Source: Nitrospirota bacterium (GTDB taxonomy: Bacteria > Nitrospirota > Thermodesulfovibrionia > UBA6902). Taken from it: DNA of 6,683 nt. Below, piece after piece: positions 1 through 5,422 of this stretch. Where the stretch lies: positions 1 through 6,683 of the forward strand of contig WFVK01000092.1 of assembly GCA_015491705.1 (NCBI GenBank). The letters are read 5' to 3'. The position numbers and the translations under genes were made by a program. How positions within the stretch are numbered: the first letter of the stretch is position 1; every line of letters begins with the position of its first letter. Below the pieces are notes generated by a model. It made no database searches and had not been told where the DNA came from. It worked only from the letters and a program-made list of their open reading frames with translations.

Positions 1-5
1 CTTTA

Positions 6-55
6 TCTTATGATGCATAAACCGGCGCGGGCAGTAATTTTATGCCACTGCAAGG
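6..55 (+). repeat. Dispersed palindromic repeat, copy 1 (short form)
   Basis: This is a short copy of the intergenic palindrome found five times in the window. GCATAAA at 15-21 pairs with TTTATGC at 39-45, around a GC-rich then T-rich loop. The right end, CACTGCAAGG, matches the right end of copy 3 almost exactly (CAACTGCAAGG). The left end (TCTTATGATGCATAA) is the most degenerate of the five. TTTA flanks the element on both sides (2-5 and 56-59), as for copy 3, which may be a target duplication. However, the left TTTA could instead belong to a CTTTAT motif that also precedes copy 2. The element ends 33 bp before the lemA ribosome binding site, so it lies in the lemA promoter or leader region. 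Confidence 0.75.
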
Positions 56-88
56 TTTATATGGAATGGTAACAATCAACGCAAGCGC

Positions 89-95
89 AAGGAGG
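89..95 (+). promoter_or_regulatory. Strong ribosome binding site of lemA
   Basis: AAGGAGG sits 8 bases before the ATG at 104. It is the best Shine-Dalgarno match in the window and fixes the lemA start. The other genes have weaker sites or none. Confidence 0.9.
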
Positions 96-103
96 TTTTT
101 CTC

Positions 104-679
104 ATGTCAAAAGGTTTAAAAACAGCCCTGATACTCGTGGGCGTCGTGCTTTTGCTGGCTCTTGTGACTTTCAACTGGTTCCGCAGCGGATACGACAATG
201 TTATCGCCATGGACGAAAATGTCAGGGCAAGCTGGGCACAGGTTGAAAACCAGTTGAAAAGAAGATACGACCTGATCCCGAATCTCGTAGAGACGGTCAA
301 GGGATATGCCGCCCATGAAAAGGAGCTTTTCGAGAACATCGCAAAGGCAAGGACGCAATACTTCAACGCCAGGACAGTAAAAGACAAGATAAAGGCATCC
401 AACCAGCTTGAAGGCGTTCTGTCGAGGCTGCTTCTGCTCCGGGAGGCGTATCCGCAGCTCAAGGCGAACGAATCTTTTCTCAAATTGCAGGACAGCCTCG
501 AGGGCACGGAAAACCGTATTGCCGTGGAGAGAAAGAGATACAACGAGGCCGTTCAACGACTGAACACTTATATAAGAACATTTTTCGGCCGGTTCTTTGC
601 GGCAATCGCCGGTGTATCAAGCGCTGAATACTACGAAGTCCCCGAGGCTGAAAAAGAGGCCCCGAAGGTGAAGTTTTAA
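104..679 (+). CDS. lemA: LemA family membrane-anchored protein
   Basis: This encodes a 191-residue LemA family protein, close to the usual 180-200. Residues 6-23 form one hydrophobic membrane segment after a short basic N-terminus (MSKGLK). The rest is the helical LemA domain. Family hallmarks are visible: RRYDLIPNLVETVKGYAAHE (53-72), the AYPQLKANESFLKLQ stretch (115-129), TENRIAVERKRYNEAV (135-150), NTYIRTFF (154-161) and the C-terminal APKVKF tail. The proline usual in the RTFP motif is replaced by phenylalanine (161). The biochemical role of LemA proteins is not established. They are often encoded beside TPM-domain (YgcG-like) or HtpX-type genes, but neither occurs here. Instead a membrane J-domain gene follows after 97 bp on the same strand, possibly in the same transcript. 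The start is fixed by AAGGAGG 8 bases upstream. Confidence 0.95.
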   Translation: MSKGLKTALILVGVVLLLALVTFNWFRSGYDNVIAMDENVRASWAQVENQLKRRYDLIPNLVETVKGYAAHEKELFENIAKARTQYFNARTVKDKIKASNQLEGVLSRLLLLREAYPQLKANESFLKLQDSLEGTENRIAVERKRYNEAVQRLNTYIRTFFGRFFAAIAGVSSAEYYEVPEAEKEAPKVKF

Positions 680-722
680 TTGCCGCAGCAGAGAAACCAT
701 GGTAACAGTTCATCCCCGCCCT

Positions 723-747
723 CACCCTCCACTGTCAGGGGGGGGTG
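723..747 (+). other. GC-rich hairpin in the lemA / J-domain gene gap
   Basis: CACCCTCC (723-730) can pair with GGGGGGTG (740-747) as eight pairs including one G-U wobble, around a 9-base loop. The G run 738-745 is eight long. No T-tract follows, so it is not a standard intrinsic terminator. It could attenuate or punctuate the two-gene transcript, or be a relic of a C/G-rich palindromic repeat. Confidence 0.4.
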
Positions 748-776
748 GCACAAGGAAACACGGGGAAAGGGATCAA

Positions 777-1202
777 ATGGCTAACTTCCTCGATTATCTG
801 TGGCCTGTACTGATAGCCATCTATATCATAAGCCCCATTGATGCACATCCCCTTTTCTGGGATGACCTTATTGCAGCGGGGCTGCTTCTTTACCTGTTAT
901 TCAGGAAAACAGGACACAGGAGACAGCAACACACCGGTCATTCCAGCGGGGCACGCCGGAACAAAAGCAGCAGCACCCGCGAATCCGGGCAGGCGCTTAC
1001 GCTGGACGATGCGTACGCCCTGCTCGGCGTGAGCCAGGATGCGCCATGGGAGGAGATACACAGGGCTTACAGGGATAAGATGGCCAGGTCCCATCCGGAC
1101 AAGGTCAGCCACCTCAGCGAAGAACTGCAGGAAAAGGCGGAAGATATTACCCGGAGGCTCAACGAGGCCATTGATATTATCAAGCGCAGCAAGGGGAAGT
1201 AG
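777..1202 (+). CDS. Small membrane-anchored J-domain protein with DUF1232-like N-terminus
   Basis: This encodes a 141-residue protein in three parts. Residues 1-43 are hydrophobic and contain YIISPIDAHP followed by WDDLIAAGLLLYLL, resembling the DUF1232 core (typically YLxSPIDLIPD plus a DD-containing helix). Residues 44-73 are a basic, serine-rich linker. Residues 74-138 are a J-domain: DDAYALLGVS, then EEIHRAYRDKMARSHPDKV with the diagnostic HPD at 106-108, then a final helix RRLNEAIDII. J-domains stimulate the ATPase of Hsp70 (DnaK) chaperones, so this is probably a membrane-tethered DnaK recruiter; its client is unknown. The ATG at 777 is chosen because it starts directly at the membrane segment and has AAGGG/GGGGA just upstream. 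An in-frame ATG at 699 has no ribosome binding site and would add a low-complexity proline/glycine tail encoded by the hairpin. Co-transcription with lemA is plausible. Confidence 0.85.
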   Translation: MANFLDYLWPVLIAIYIISPIDAHPLFWDDLIAAGLLLYLLFRKTGHRRQQHTGHSSGARRNKSSSTRESGQALTLDDAYALLGVSQDAPWEEIHRAYRDKMARSHPDKVSHLSEELQEKAEDITRRLNEAIDIIKRSKGK

Positions 1203-1210
1203 CTGCTATC

Positions 1211-1352
1211 TGTTGCGGGAGCTGATTTTTGAAACTAATCCTGAGCTTGCGTCATTTCGACCACCGGGAGAAATCTTTATGTTGCGACAGTTAAGATTTC
1301 TCACTTCGTTCGAAATGACAGCGGGTTGATCAGATAATGACTTTCCGCAACA
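1211..1352. repeat. Outer inverted repeat enclosing the GTCATTTCGA palindrome
   Basis: TGTTGCGG (1211-1218) is exactly complementary to CCGCAACA (1345-1352). The two arms bracket the inner palindrome at 1251-1319, giving a nested structure about 142 bp across that begins 8 bp after the J-domain gene stop. It may be the boundary of one composite element or a chance 8-bp match. No gene is visible inside. Confidence 0.4.
1251..1319. repeat. GTCATTTCGA-type palindromic intergenic repeat
   Basis: GTCATTTCGA (1251-1260) pairs perfectly with TCGAAATGAC (1310-1319). After an unpaired stretch, GAGAAATCTT (1268-1277) pairs perfectly with AAGATTTCTC (1293-1302), closing a 15-base loop. The right arm, with AGATTTCTCACTTCGTTCG next to AAATGAC, closely resembles a palindromic repeat known to me from intergenic regions of several bacterial phyla. 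This is recollection, not a search. It is unrelated in sequence to the CCTTRCAGTTGCATAA family beside it. As RNA it would fold into a long hairpin between the J-domain gene and hypF. No T-tract follows, so a terminator role is unproven. Confidence 0.75.
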
Positions 1353-1372
1353 TGAACTATCTAAAGACGGCG

Positions 1373-1400
1373 GAAGAGCGTGCCGTAAAGGCTTTATAAT
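1373..1400. repeat. Fragment related to the arm of the long-form repeat
   Basis: GCCGTAAAGGCTTTAT (1382-1397) matches GCCGGAAAGGCTTTAT inside copy 3 (3795-3810) with one mismatch. It also resembles the reverse complement of the copy 3 right arm, where GCCGTAAA is followed by TTTATAA. GAAG at 1373-1376 fits that second alignment. The fragment lies immediately left of copy 2, suggesting either a nested or decayed long element or a longer true boundary for copy 2. Confidence 0.5.
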
Positions 1401-1450
1401 GCTTAATGTTGCATAAACGGGCGGCGATATTTTTTTATGCAACTGTAAGG
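1401..1450 (+). repeat. Dispersed palindromic repeat, copy 2 (short form)
   Basis: This is the cleanest short copy. GTTGCATAAA (1408-1417) pairs perfectly over 10 bp with TTTATGCAAC (1434-1443), extended by CTTA (1402-1405) with TAAG (1446-1449). The loop holds GGGCGGCGATATTTT, whose GCGATATTTT part is also found at the right end of copy 3. An extra TATGCAAC (1453-1460) directly repeats the right-arm word at 1436-1443, 17 bp apart. The element ends about 20 bp before the hypF ribosome binding site, so it sits in the promoter or leader of hypF. Confidence 0.85.
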
Positions 1451-1470
1451 TGTATGCAACCACGAGGGTC

Positions 1471-1476
1471 AAGGGA
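1471..1476 (+). promoter_or_regulatory. Ribosome binding site of hypF
   Basis: AAGGGA lies 9 bases before the ATG at 1486. It decides between this start and an in-frame GTG at 1450, which falls on the last base of repeat copy 2 and has no good site at a normal distance. Confidence 0.75.
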
Positions 1477-1485
1477 CAAAACATT

Positions 1486-3765
1486 ATGCGCCTGAAAATC
1501 GACATAACCGGACTCGTTCAGGGGGTGGGCTTCAGGCCCTTTGTATTCAAACTGGCGGAAGAACTCGGACTGAGAGGATATGTCCTGAACAATGCAACAG
1601 GCGTGCTGGTCGAGGTTGAGGGTGAAGAAAGAAAACTATATGATTTCCTCGTACGCCTGGACAGGGACAGGCCGGATATCTCCAGGATATTCAGCCTCCG
1701 GCACGCCTTTCTTGAGGAATCGGGATTCAGCGGCTTTGAAATCAGGGAAAGTACGGATAAGGGGGACAAAAGGGTGTTCATCCTGCCCGACATATCCGCG
1801 TGCGAAGAGTGCCTGAAGGATGTCACGGAACCGAGGGACAGGAGATTTTTATATCCCTTCACAAACTGCACAAACTGCGGGCCGCGCTTTACGATTATAG
1901 AAAGGCTCCCCTATGACAGGAAAAACACCTCCATGAAGAATTTCAGCATGTGCCCTGCATGCAAGAAAGAATACCACATGGAATCGGACAGGAGGTTTCA
2001 CGCCCAGCCCGTTGCATGCGGGGCGTGCGGGCCGTGGCTGAGCCTGTACGACCGTGAAGGTCAGGTGTTATGCGAAAAAGAAGAGGCGCTCGAGAAGGCC
2101 GTCAACCTTATACGCAAGGGATATATAATCGCCGCCAAGGGCATCGGGGGATACCATCTCATATGTGATGCCACAAGCGAAGATACCGTCAGGAGGCTGA
2201 GGCAAAGGAAGCACCGGGAGGAAAAGCCCCTCGCGGTCATGTTCCCTGACCTCGATGCAATCAGGCGGGAGATGAATATCACACCCATGGAAGAGCGCGC
2301 ACTGACATCAATAGAAAGGCCCGTGGTTATAGTCCGTAAAAAGACATCGGCTTCCCTTGCGGCCTCGGTATCTCCCGGCTACAGGAACGCCGGTGTCTTC
2401 CTGCCGTATACACCCATGCATTACCTGATCCTGAGAAAATTCAAAAGGCCCGTGGTCGCTACAAGCGCCAATATATCGGATGATCCGATAGTGGCGGATG
2501 AGGCGGATGCATTTGCACGGCTTTCAGGGACAGCCGATTACTTTCTTACACACAACAGGAGAATCATCAGGAGGTGCGACGACTCGGTTGTCAGGATCGC
2601 GGCAGGGCGGCAGGTTCCGGTGAGGCGATCAAGGGGCTTTGTTCCCATGCCGGTCACGGTACCCTTCAAATTCAGCACTCCCGTGCTCGCCCTCGGCGCT
2701 TACATGAACAGCACGATCGCCCTCGGCATTGACGACAGGGTGTTTATATCACAGCATATAGGTGACCTGGACACCCCGCTTGCCATGGAATTCTATGACC
2801 GGGCCGTAGAGGACTTTCTCGGATTATTCAGGGTGAGGCCCGGGGTTGTGGTCTCGGACATGCACCCCGGATATTACAGCACGAAATACGGGCAGAGGCG
2901 CTTTCATGACAGGCTGTTCAAGGTCCAGCACCATTATGCGCATATACTCTCCTGCATGGCCGAAAACGGGATAACCGGCGACACGCGGGTGATAGGATTC
3001 GCATTTGACGGCACGGGATACGCACCGGACGGCACGATATGGGGCGGCGAGGTGCTGACGGCCTCCTACAGCGGGTTCAAAAGGGTGTTTCACCTCAGCC
3101 CTTACAGGCTGCCCGGGGGGGACAGGGCCGTAAGGGAGCCCTGCAGGTCCGCCCTCTCCCTCCTGTATGAGACCCTCGGAGACGGGGCGGCGGAGACGGA
3201 TGTTCTTCCTCTTGCACGGGATGAAAGGCTGTTCCTCATCAACATGATCAGGAAGGATATCAACTCTCCTGTTACAACGAGCATGGGGAGGCTGTTTGAC
3301 GGTATTGCATCCATAACAGGCCTGAGGCACAGGGTCTCCTACCACGCGCAGGCCGCCGCGGAGTTAGAGCAACTGGCCCTCGGCTCCGGGGAAAAAGGTT
3401 CATATCCGTTCGGTATTGAAAAGGGCAACATTGTCCATACACCCATGGTCAGGATGATACTCGATGACCTGAAGGCTGAAACGCCGCAAGAGGATATCGC
3501 AAGAAAGTTCCACAACACGATCGTGGAGATCATTGTCTCAACCGCGGAATCGGTCAGGAAAGAGACCGGCATATCGCATGCCGCGCTGTCGGGAGGAGTC
3601 TTCCAGAATACAATACTCATGGAGGACGCCTTCAATGCATTAAGACAGAGGGGGTTTGTTCCGCTTGTTCATCAGCTCGTGCCCCCCAATGACGGCGGGA
3701 TAGCGCTGGGCCAGGCGGTCTTTGCAGCGGTGCACCTGAATACAGCACAGAGCTCTTTACCTTAA
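1486..3765 (+). CDS. hypF: Carbamoyltransferase HypF, [NiFe]-hydrogenase maturation
   Basis: HypF converts carbamoyl phosphate and ATP to carbamoyl-adenylate and transfers the carbamoyl group to the C-terminal cysteine of HypE, the source of the cyanide ligands of the [NiFe] site; it acts in the cytoplasm. All domains are present in 759 residues, the normal length. The acylphosphatase domain (1-90) has GLVQGVGFRPF with R17 and N35 in catalytic positions. The paired zinc fingers have cysteines at 106/109, 128/131, 156/159 and 178/181, exactly the CX2C-X18-CX2C-X24-CX2C-X18-CX2C spacing. A YrdC-like domain follows (about 200-385; KGIGGYHL, KPLAVMF, TSANISDDP). The Kae1-like domain has VSDMHPGYYSTKYG, the metal-binding HHYAH (482-486), GFAFDGTGYAPDG, and SGGVFQN with PPNDGGIALGQA near the end. 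No other hyp or hydrogenase gene is in view. The ATG is chosen for its AAGGGA site and because MRLKIDITGLVQGVGFRPF is the normal N-terminus. The TAA stop lies within repeat copy 3. Confidence 0.97.
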   Translation: MRLKIDITGLVQGVGFRPFVFKLAEELGLRGYVLNNATGVLVEVEGEERKLYDFLVRLDRDRPDISRIFSLRHAFLEESGFSGFEIRESTDKGDKRVFILPDISACEECLKDVTEPRDRRFLYPFTNCTNCGPRFTIIERLPYDRKNTSMKNFSMCPACKKEYHMESDRRFHAQPVACGACGPWLSLYDREGQVLCEKEEALEKAVNLIRKGYIIAAKGIGGYHLICDATSEDTVRRLRQRKHREEKPLAVMFPDLDAIRREMNITPMEERALTSIERPVVIVRKKTSASLAASVSPGYRNAGVFLPYTPMHYLILRKFKRPVVATSANISDDPIVADEADAFARLSGTADYFLTHNRRIIRRCDDSVVRIAAGRQVPVRRSRGFVPMPVTVPFKFSTPVLALGAYMNSTIALGIDDRVFISQHIGDLDTPLAMEFYDRAVEDFLGLFRVRPGVVVSDMHPGYYSTKYGQRRFHDRLFKVQHHYAHILSCMAENGITGDTRVIGFAFDGTGYAPDGTIWGGEVLTASYSGFKRVFHLSPYRLPGGDRAVREPCRSALSLLYETLGDGAAETDVLPLARDERLFLINMIRKDINSPVTTSMGRLFDGIASITGLRHRVSYHAQAAAELEQLALGSGEKGSYPFGIEKGNIVHTPMVRMILDDLKAETPQEDIARKFHNTIVEIIVSTAESVRKETGISHAALSGGVFQNTILMEDAFNALRQRGFVPLVHQLVPPNDGGIALGQAVFAAVHLNTAQSSLP

Positions 3766-3976
3766 TGTGGCATAAATGTTACATAAAGAAGCCCGCCGGA
3801 AAGGCTTTATCTGCGATACCTTCAGGAAATACTCCGCACGGCATATCAGCCGTCTTTGGGAACTTCACTCTCTGCTGTTTCCTGCAACAGAGACGTATTT
3901 ACGATGTCCCATCGCTTTATAAAGGTTTACGGCGGGCTTCCCCGACCGCTCGCGATATTTTTATGCAACTGCAAGG
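3760..3976 (+). repeat. Dispersed palindromic repeat, copy 3 (long form, about 217 bp)
   Basis: This is the only complete long copy. Its left end CCTTAATGTGGCATAA (3760-3775) is inverted at the right end TTATGCAACTGCAAGG (3961-3976). TTTA flanks it on both sides (3756-3759 and 3977-3980), resembling a 4-bp target duplication. Inside, GAAGCCCGCCG (3788-3798) pairs perfectly with CGGCGGGCTTC (3930-3940). Smaller hairpins lie within: ACGGC/GCCGT (3838-3853) and TCTCTG/CAGAGA (3869-3893). ATGTGGCATAA (3765-3775) is followed at once by the related ATGTTACATAA (3776-3786). The left half aligns with copy 5 at about 85 percent by eye. The hypF TAA is inside the left end, and the VanZ-like gene starts 11 bp after the right end, so the element fills the whole gap. 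No transposase is present, so any movement would need one supplied elsewhere. Confidence 0.85.
3973..3976 (+). promoter_or_regulatory. Weak ribosome binding site of the VanZ-like gene, formed by the repeat end
   Basis: AAGG, the last four bases of repeat copy 3, lies 10 bases before the ATG at 3987 and is the only Shine-Dalgarno-like match there. TATAAT (3979-3984) immediately follows but is too close to the ATG to be a -10 box for this start, and no good -35 box is visible. Confidence 0.4.
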
Positions 3977-3986
3977 TTTATAATAG

Positions 3987-5267
3987 ATGAACCTGACTGC
4001 AACGACAGAAAAAGAAACCGACCGCTGGTGCCGGAGGTCATGGCTGTGGGTCTTCCTGTGCGCCTCCGCCATCTTCGCCACTGTCCCGGTAGCCAGGCGC
4101 ATACAGGGCTTTGTTTACAACAGCCTCGGAAGGGAATTCTTCACCTATGCGGTCCTCATCGTTATAATCGCAGGCCTGGCGGCGAGTCTCTATTTCCTCG
4201 TTTTCAGGCTGCGGGTACGCAGAATCTCCCGCTATCTCTGGCTGGTTGCGGGCGGGGGATTATATGCATATTTTACCATCCAGCTCAGGCAGCATCCTGA
4301 AGAGGCGGTCCACTTTCTTGAATACGGGGCACTGGCCTATTTTTTTTTCAGGGCCCTGAGCTCCAGGATCAGGGACCGGACGATATATATAACGGTTGTC
4401 CTGTCGGTACTGTTTGTGGGCACACTCGATGAATTCATTCAGTGGCTGATGCCGGAAAGGTACTGGGATTACAGGGATGTGGGAATCAATGCGCTTGCCG
4501 GGGTATTCTTTTCAGTAATCATGTGGAAGGGCATCAGGCCGGAGATAATATCCCGTCCGGTCCGGAGGCTGTCCATCCGGGTACTGGCCGGTGTGATCAC
4601 ACTGGACCTGCTCTTCCTCGGGCTCTGTCTTTCCAATACACCGGATGCGGTCAGGCGTTATACTGCTGCATTCGGGCCGCTCATGTGGCTCAGGGGCGAA
4701 GAAGTGATGACGGAATTCGGTCATGCCTACAGGGACCCTGAAACCGGGACATTCTATTCAAGGCTGACCCCGCGGGAATTAAGAGAGCATGACATCAAAA
4801 GCAGCAGCACATATAAACCGCCGGTTGATGAAACAAGCTCCCCGGAAGACTATGAAAAGCTGCTCAGTACCTACACGCGGGCCTCTGATCCTTTCATGTA
4901 CGAATTCCTCATGCACGTAATAGAGAGAGACCTCAGCCTTGATAAATTCCTGAGGACCGGCAATCATCGAAGCGGGCTTGCCGCATTCAGGGAAAACCTG
5001 ATCCTCGAAAAATATTTCGGACGCACACTGAGATACTTCAACGCGGTCTGGCCCCCTGAAAAAAGGGGGTATTTCAAGGATTCACAGCACTGGCTCAGAG
5101 AAGATTATGCAAGCCTCAGCGGCAAAGGAAAGATGATAACCGCCTTCAGCCTGAGGACAGCCTGGCTGGTCATAATCATCATACTGGCGCTGGTGTGGAC
5201 AGCGGCTGAATTATGGATAAAAAGGCTCGGGGATTTTCATCAAGACATGTCTTTATTTCCCCGGTGA
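3987..5267 (+). CDS. VanZ-like multi-pass membrane protein with long C-terminal extension
   Basis: This encodes a 426-residue integral membrane protein. Hydrophobic segments lie near residues 19-36, 53-73, 83-99, 108-124, 132-148, 165-181, 197-215 and 390-408. VanZ-family signatures are clear: EEAVHFLEYGALAYFFFRAL (105-124) and DEFIQWLMPERYWDYRDVGINALAG (148-172), with the conserved acidic, Gln, Pro-x-Arg, Asp and Asn-x-x-Gly positions. VanZ is named for a teicoplanin-resistance accessory protein, but most family members have no defined substrate, and nothing here indicates resistance. Standalone VanZ domains are roughly 120-200 residues. This one continues with a soluble, charged region (216-389; for example DPETGTFYSRLTPRELREHD and RTGNHRSGLAAFRENLILEKYFGR) that I do not recognise, closed by a last membrane segment and a short basic tail. 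The soluble part lies between two membrane segments. The start is the first ATG after repeat copy 3. The gene stands alone between two repeats. Confidence 0.8.
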   Translation: MNLTATTEKETDRWCRRSWLWVFLCASAIFATVPVARRIQGFVYNSLGREFFTYAVLIVIIAGLAASLYFLVFRLRVRRISRYLWLVAGGGLYAYFTIQLRQHPEEAVHFLEYGALAYFFFRALSSRIRDRTIYITVVLSVLFVGTLDEFIQWLMPERYWDYRDVGINALAGVFFSVIMWKGIRPEIISRPVRRLSIRVLAGVITLDLLFLGLCLSNTPDAVRRYTAAFGPLMWLRGEEVMTEFGHAYRDPETGTFYSRLTPRELREHDIKSSSTYKPPVDETSSPEDYEKLLSTYTRASDPFMYEFLMHVIERDLSLDKFLRTGNHRSGLAAFRENLILEKYFGRTLRYFNAVWPPEKRGYFKDSQHWLREDYASLSGKGKMITAFSLRTAWLVIIIILALVWTAAELWIKRLGDFHQDMSLFPR

Positions 5268-5311
5268 AATCCTCTCCGTACCTCCCCCTGAGGGGAAAAC
5301 GTGAGTGAAGT

Positions 5312-5341
5312 GTTAAAGCGGAAGTTATTATACCGCTTAAC
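5312..5341 (+). other. Hairpin between the VanZ-like gene and repeat copy 4
   Basis: GTTAAAGCGG (5312-5321) pairs with CCGCTTAAC (5333-5341), nine pairs with one bulged A and an AT-rich 11-base loop. It lies about 45 bp after the VanZ-like gene stop and abuts repeat copy 4. No T-tract follows, so it is at best a weak terminator or a 3'-end stabilising hairpin. Confidence 0.35.
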
Positions 5342-5422
5342 CTTAATGTTGCATAAGCCGGCGGGGAGCACATAAAACGGCTATTTACAAATAGTGGCAC
5401 CAAATGTAAAATATCTTTATGT
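5341..5422 (+). repeat. Dispersed palindromic repeat, copy 4 (right end degenerate)
   Basis: The left end CCTTAATGTTGCATAA (5341-5356) matches copy 3 with one mismatch and is followed by a GC-rich GCCGGCGGGG, as in other copies. No clean right arm follows. ATATCTTTATG (5411-5421) matches the ATATTTTTATG of copy 3's right end at 10 of 11 positions, so the decayed right arm probably overlaps the start codon of the ATPase gene. The left end is certain; the right boundary is inference. Confidence 0.65.
5384..5412 (+). promoter_or_regulatory. Near-consensus sigma-70 promoter of the ATPase gene
   Basis: TTTACA (5384-5389) and TAAAAT (5407-5412) are separated by exactly 17 bases, each one mismatch from consensus. 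Counting seven bases on from the end of the -10 box places the transcription start at 5419, the A of the ATPase ATG. The mRNA would then be leaderless, which fits the absence of any Shine-Dalgarno sequence. The promoter lies within repeat copy 4. Confidence 0.6.

Noticed and set aside
699..776. N-terminal extension of the J-domain gene from ATG 699
   Set aside because: There is no ribosome binding site, the extra 26 residues are low complexity and come from the GC-rich hairpin, and ATG 777 begins directly at the membrane segment.
1450..1485. GTG start for hypF at 1450
   Set aside because: It lies on the last base of repeat copy 2, lacks a suitably placed ribosome binding site, and adds residues not typical of HypF. 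ATG 1486 has AAGGGA at 9 bases and the normal N-terminus.
2824..3345. A 173-codon minus-strand open frame inside hypF
   Set aside because: It lies entirely opposite conserved Kae1-like HypF coding sequence, has no recognisable domain, and is explained as a shadow of codon use on the + strand. The other minus-strand frames in the window are rejected for the same reason.
3765..3983. A 72-codon open frame on the + strand that runs through most of repeat copy 3
   Set aside because: Copy 5 aligns to the same sequence but differs by indels that break this frame, the start overlaps the hypF stop inside the terminal repeat, and the product is cysteine-rich with no recognisable domain. It is an accidental frame in a noncoding repeat.
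3979..3984. TATAAT as a -10 box for the VanZ-like gene
   Set aside because: Transcription would start near 3991, inside the coding sequence after the ATG, and the sequence 17 bases upstream is not -35-like. It may be just the TTTATA flank of the repeat.
3987..5267. Teicoplanin or glycopeptide resistance gene
   Set aside because: Only the general VanZ fold signature is present, with no vanA-type neighbours. The family is widespread in bacteria without such resistance.
5285..5295. CCCCTGAGGGG as a terminator of the VanZ-like gene
   Set aside because: The stem is only 4-5 bp and is followed by AAAAC, not a T-tract, on the + strand.
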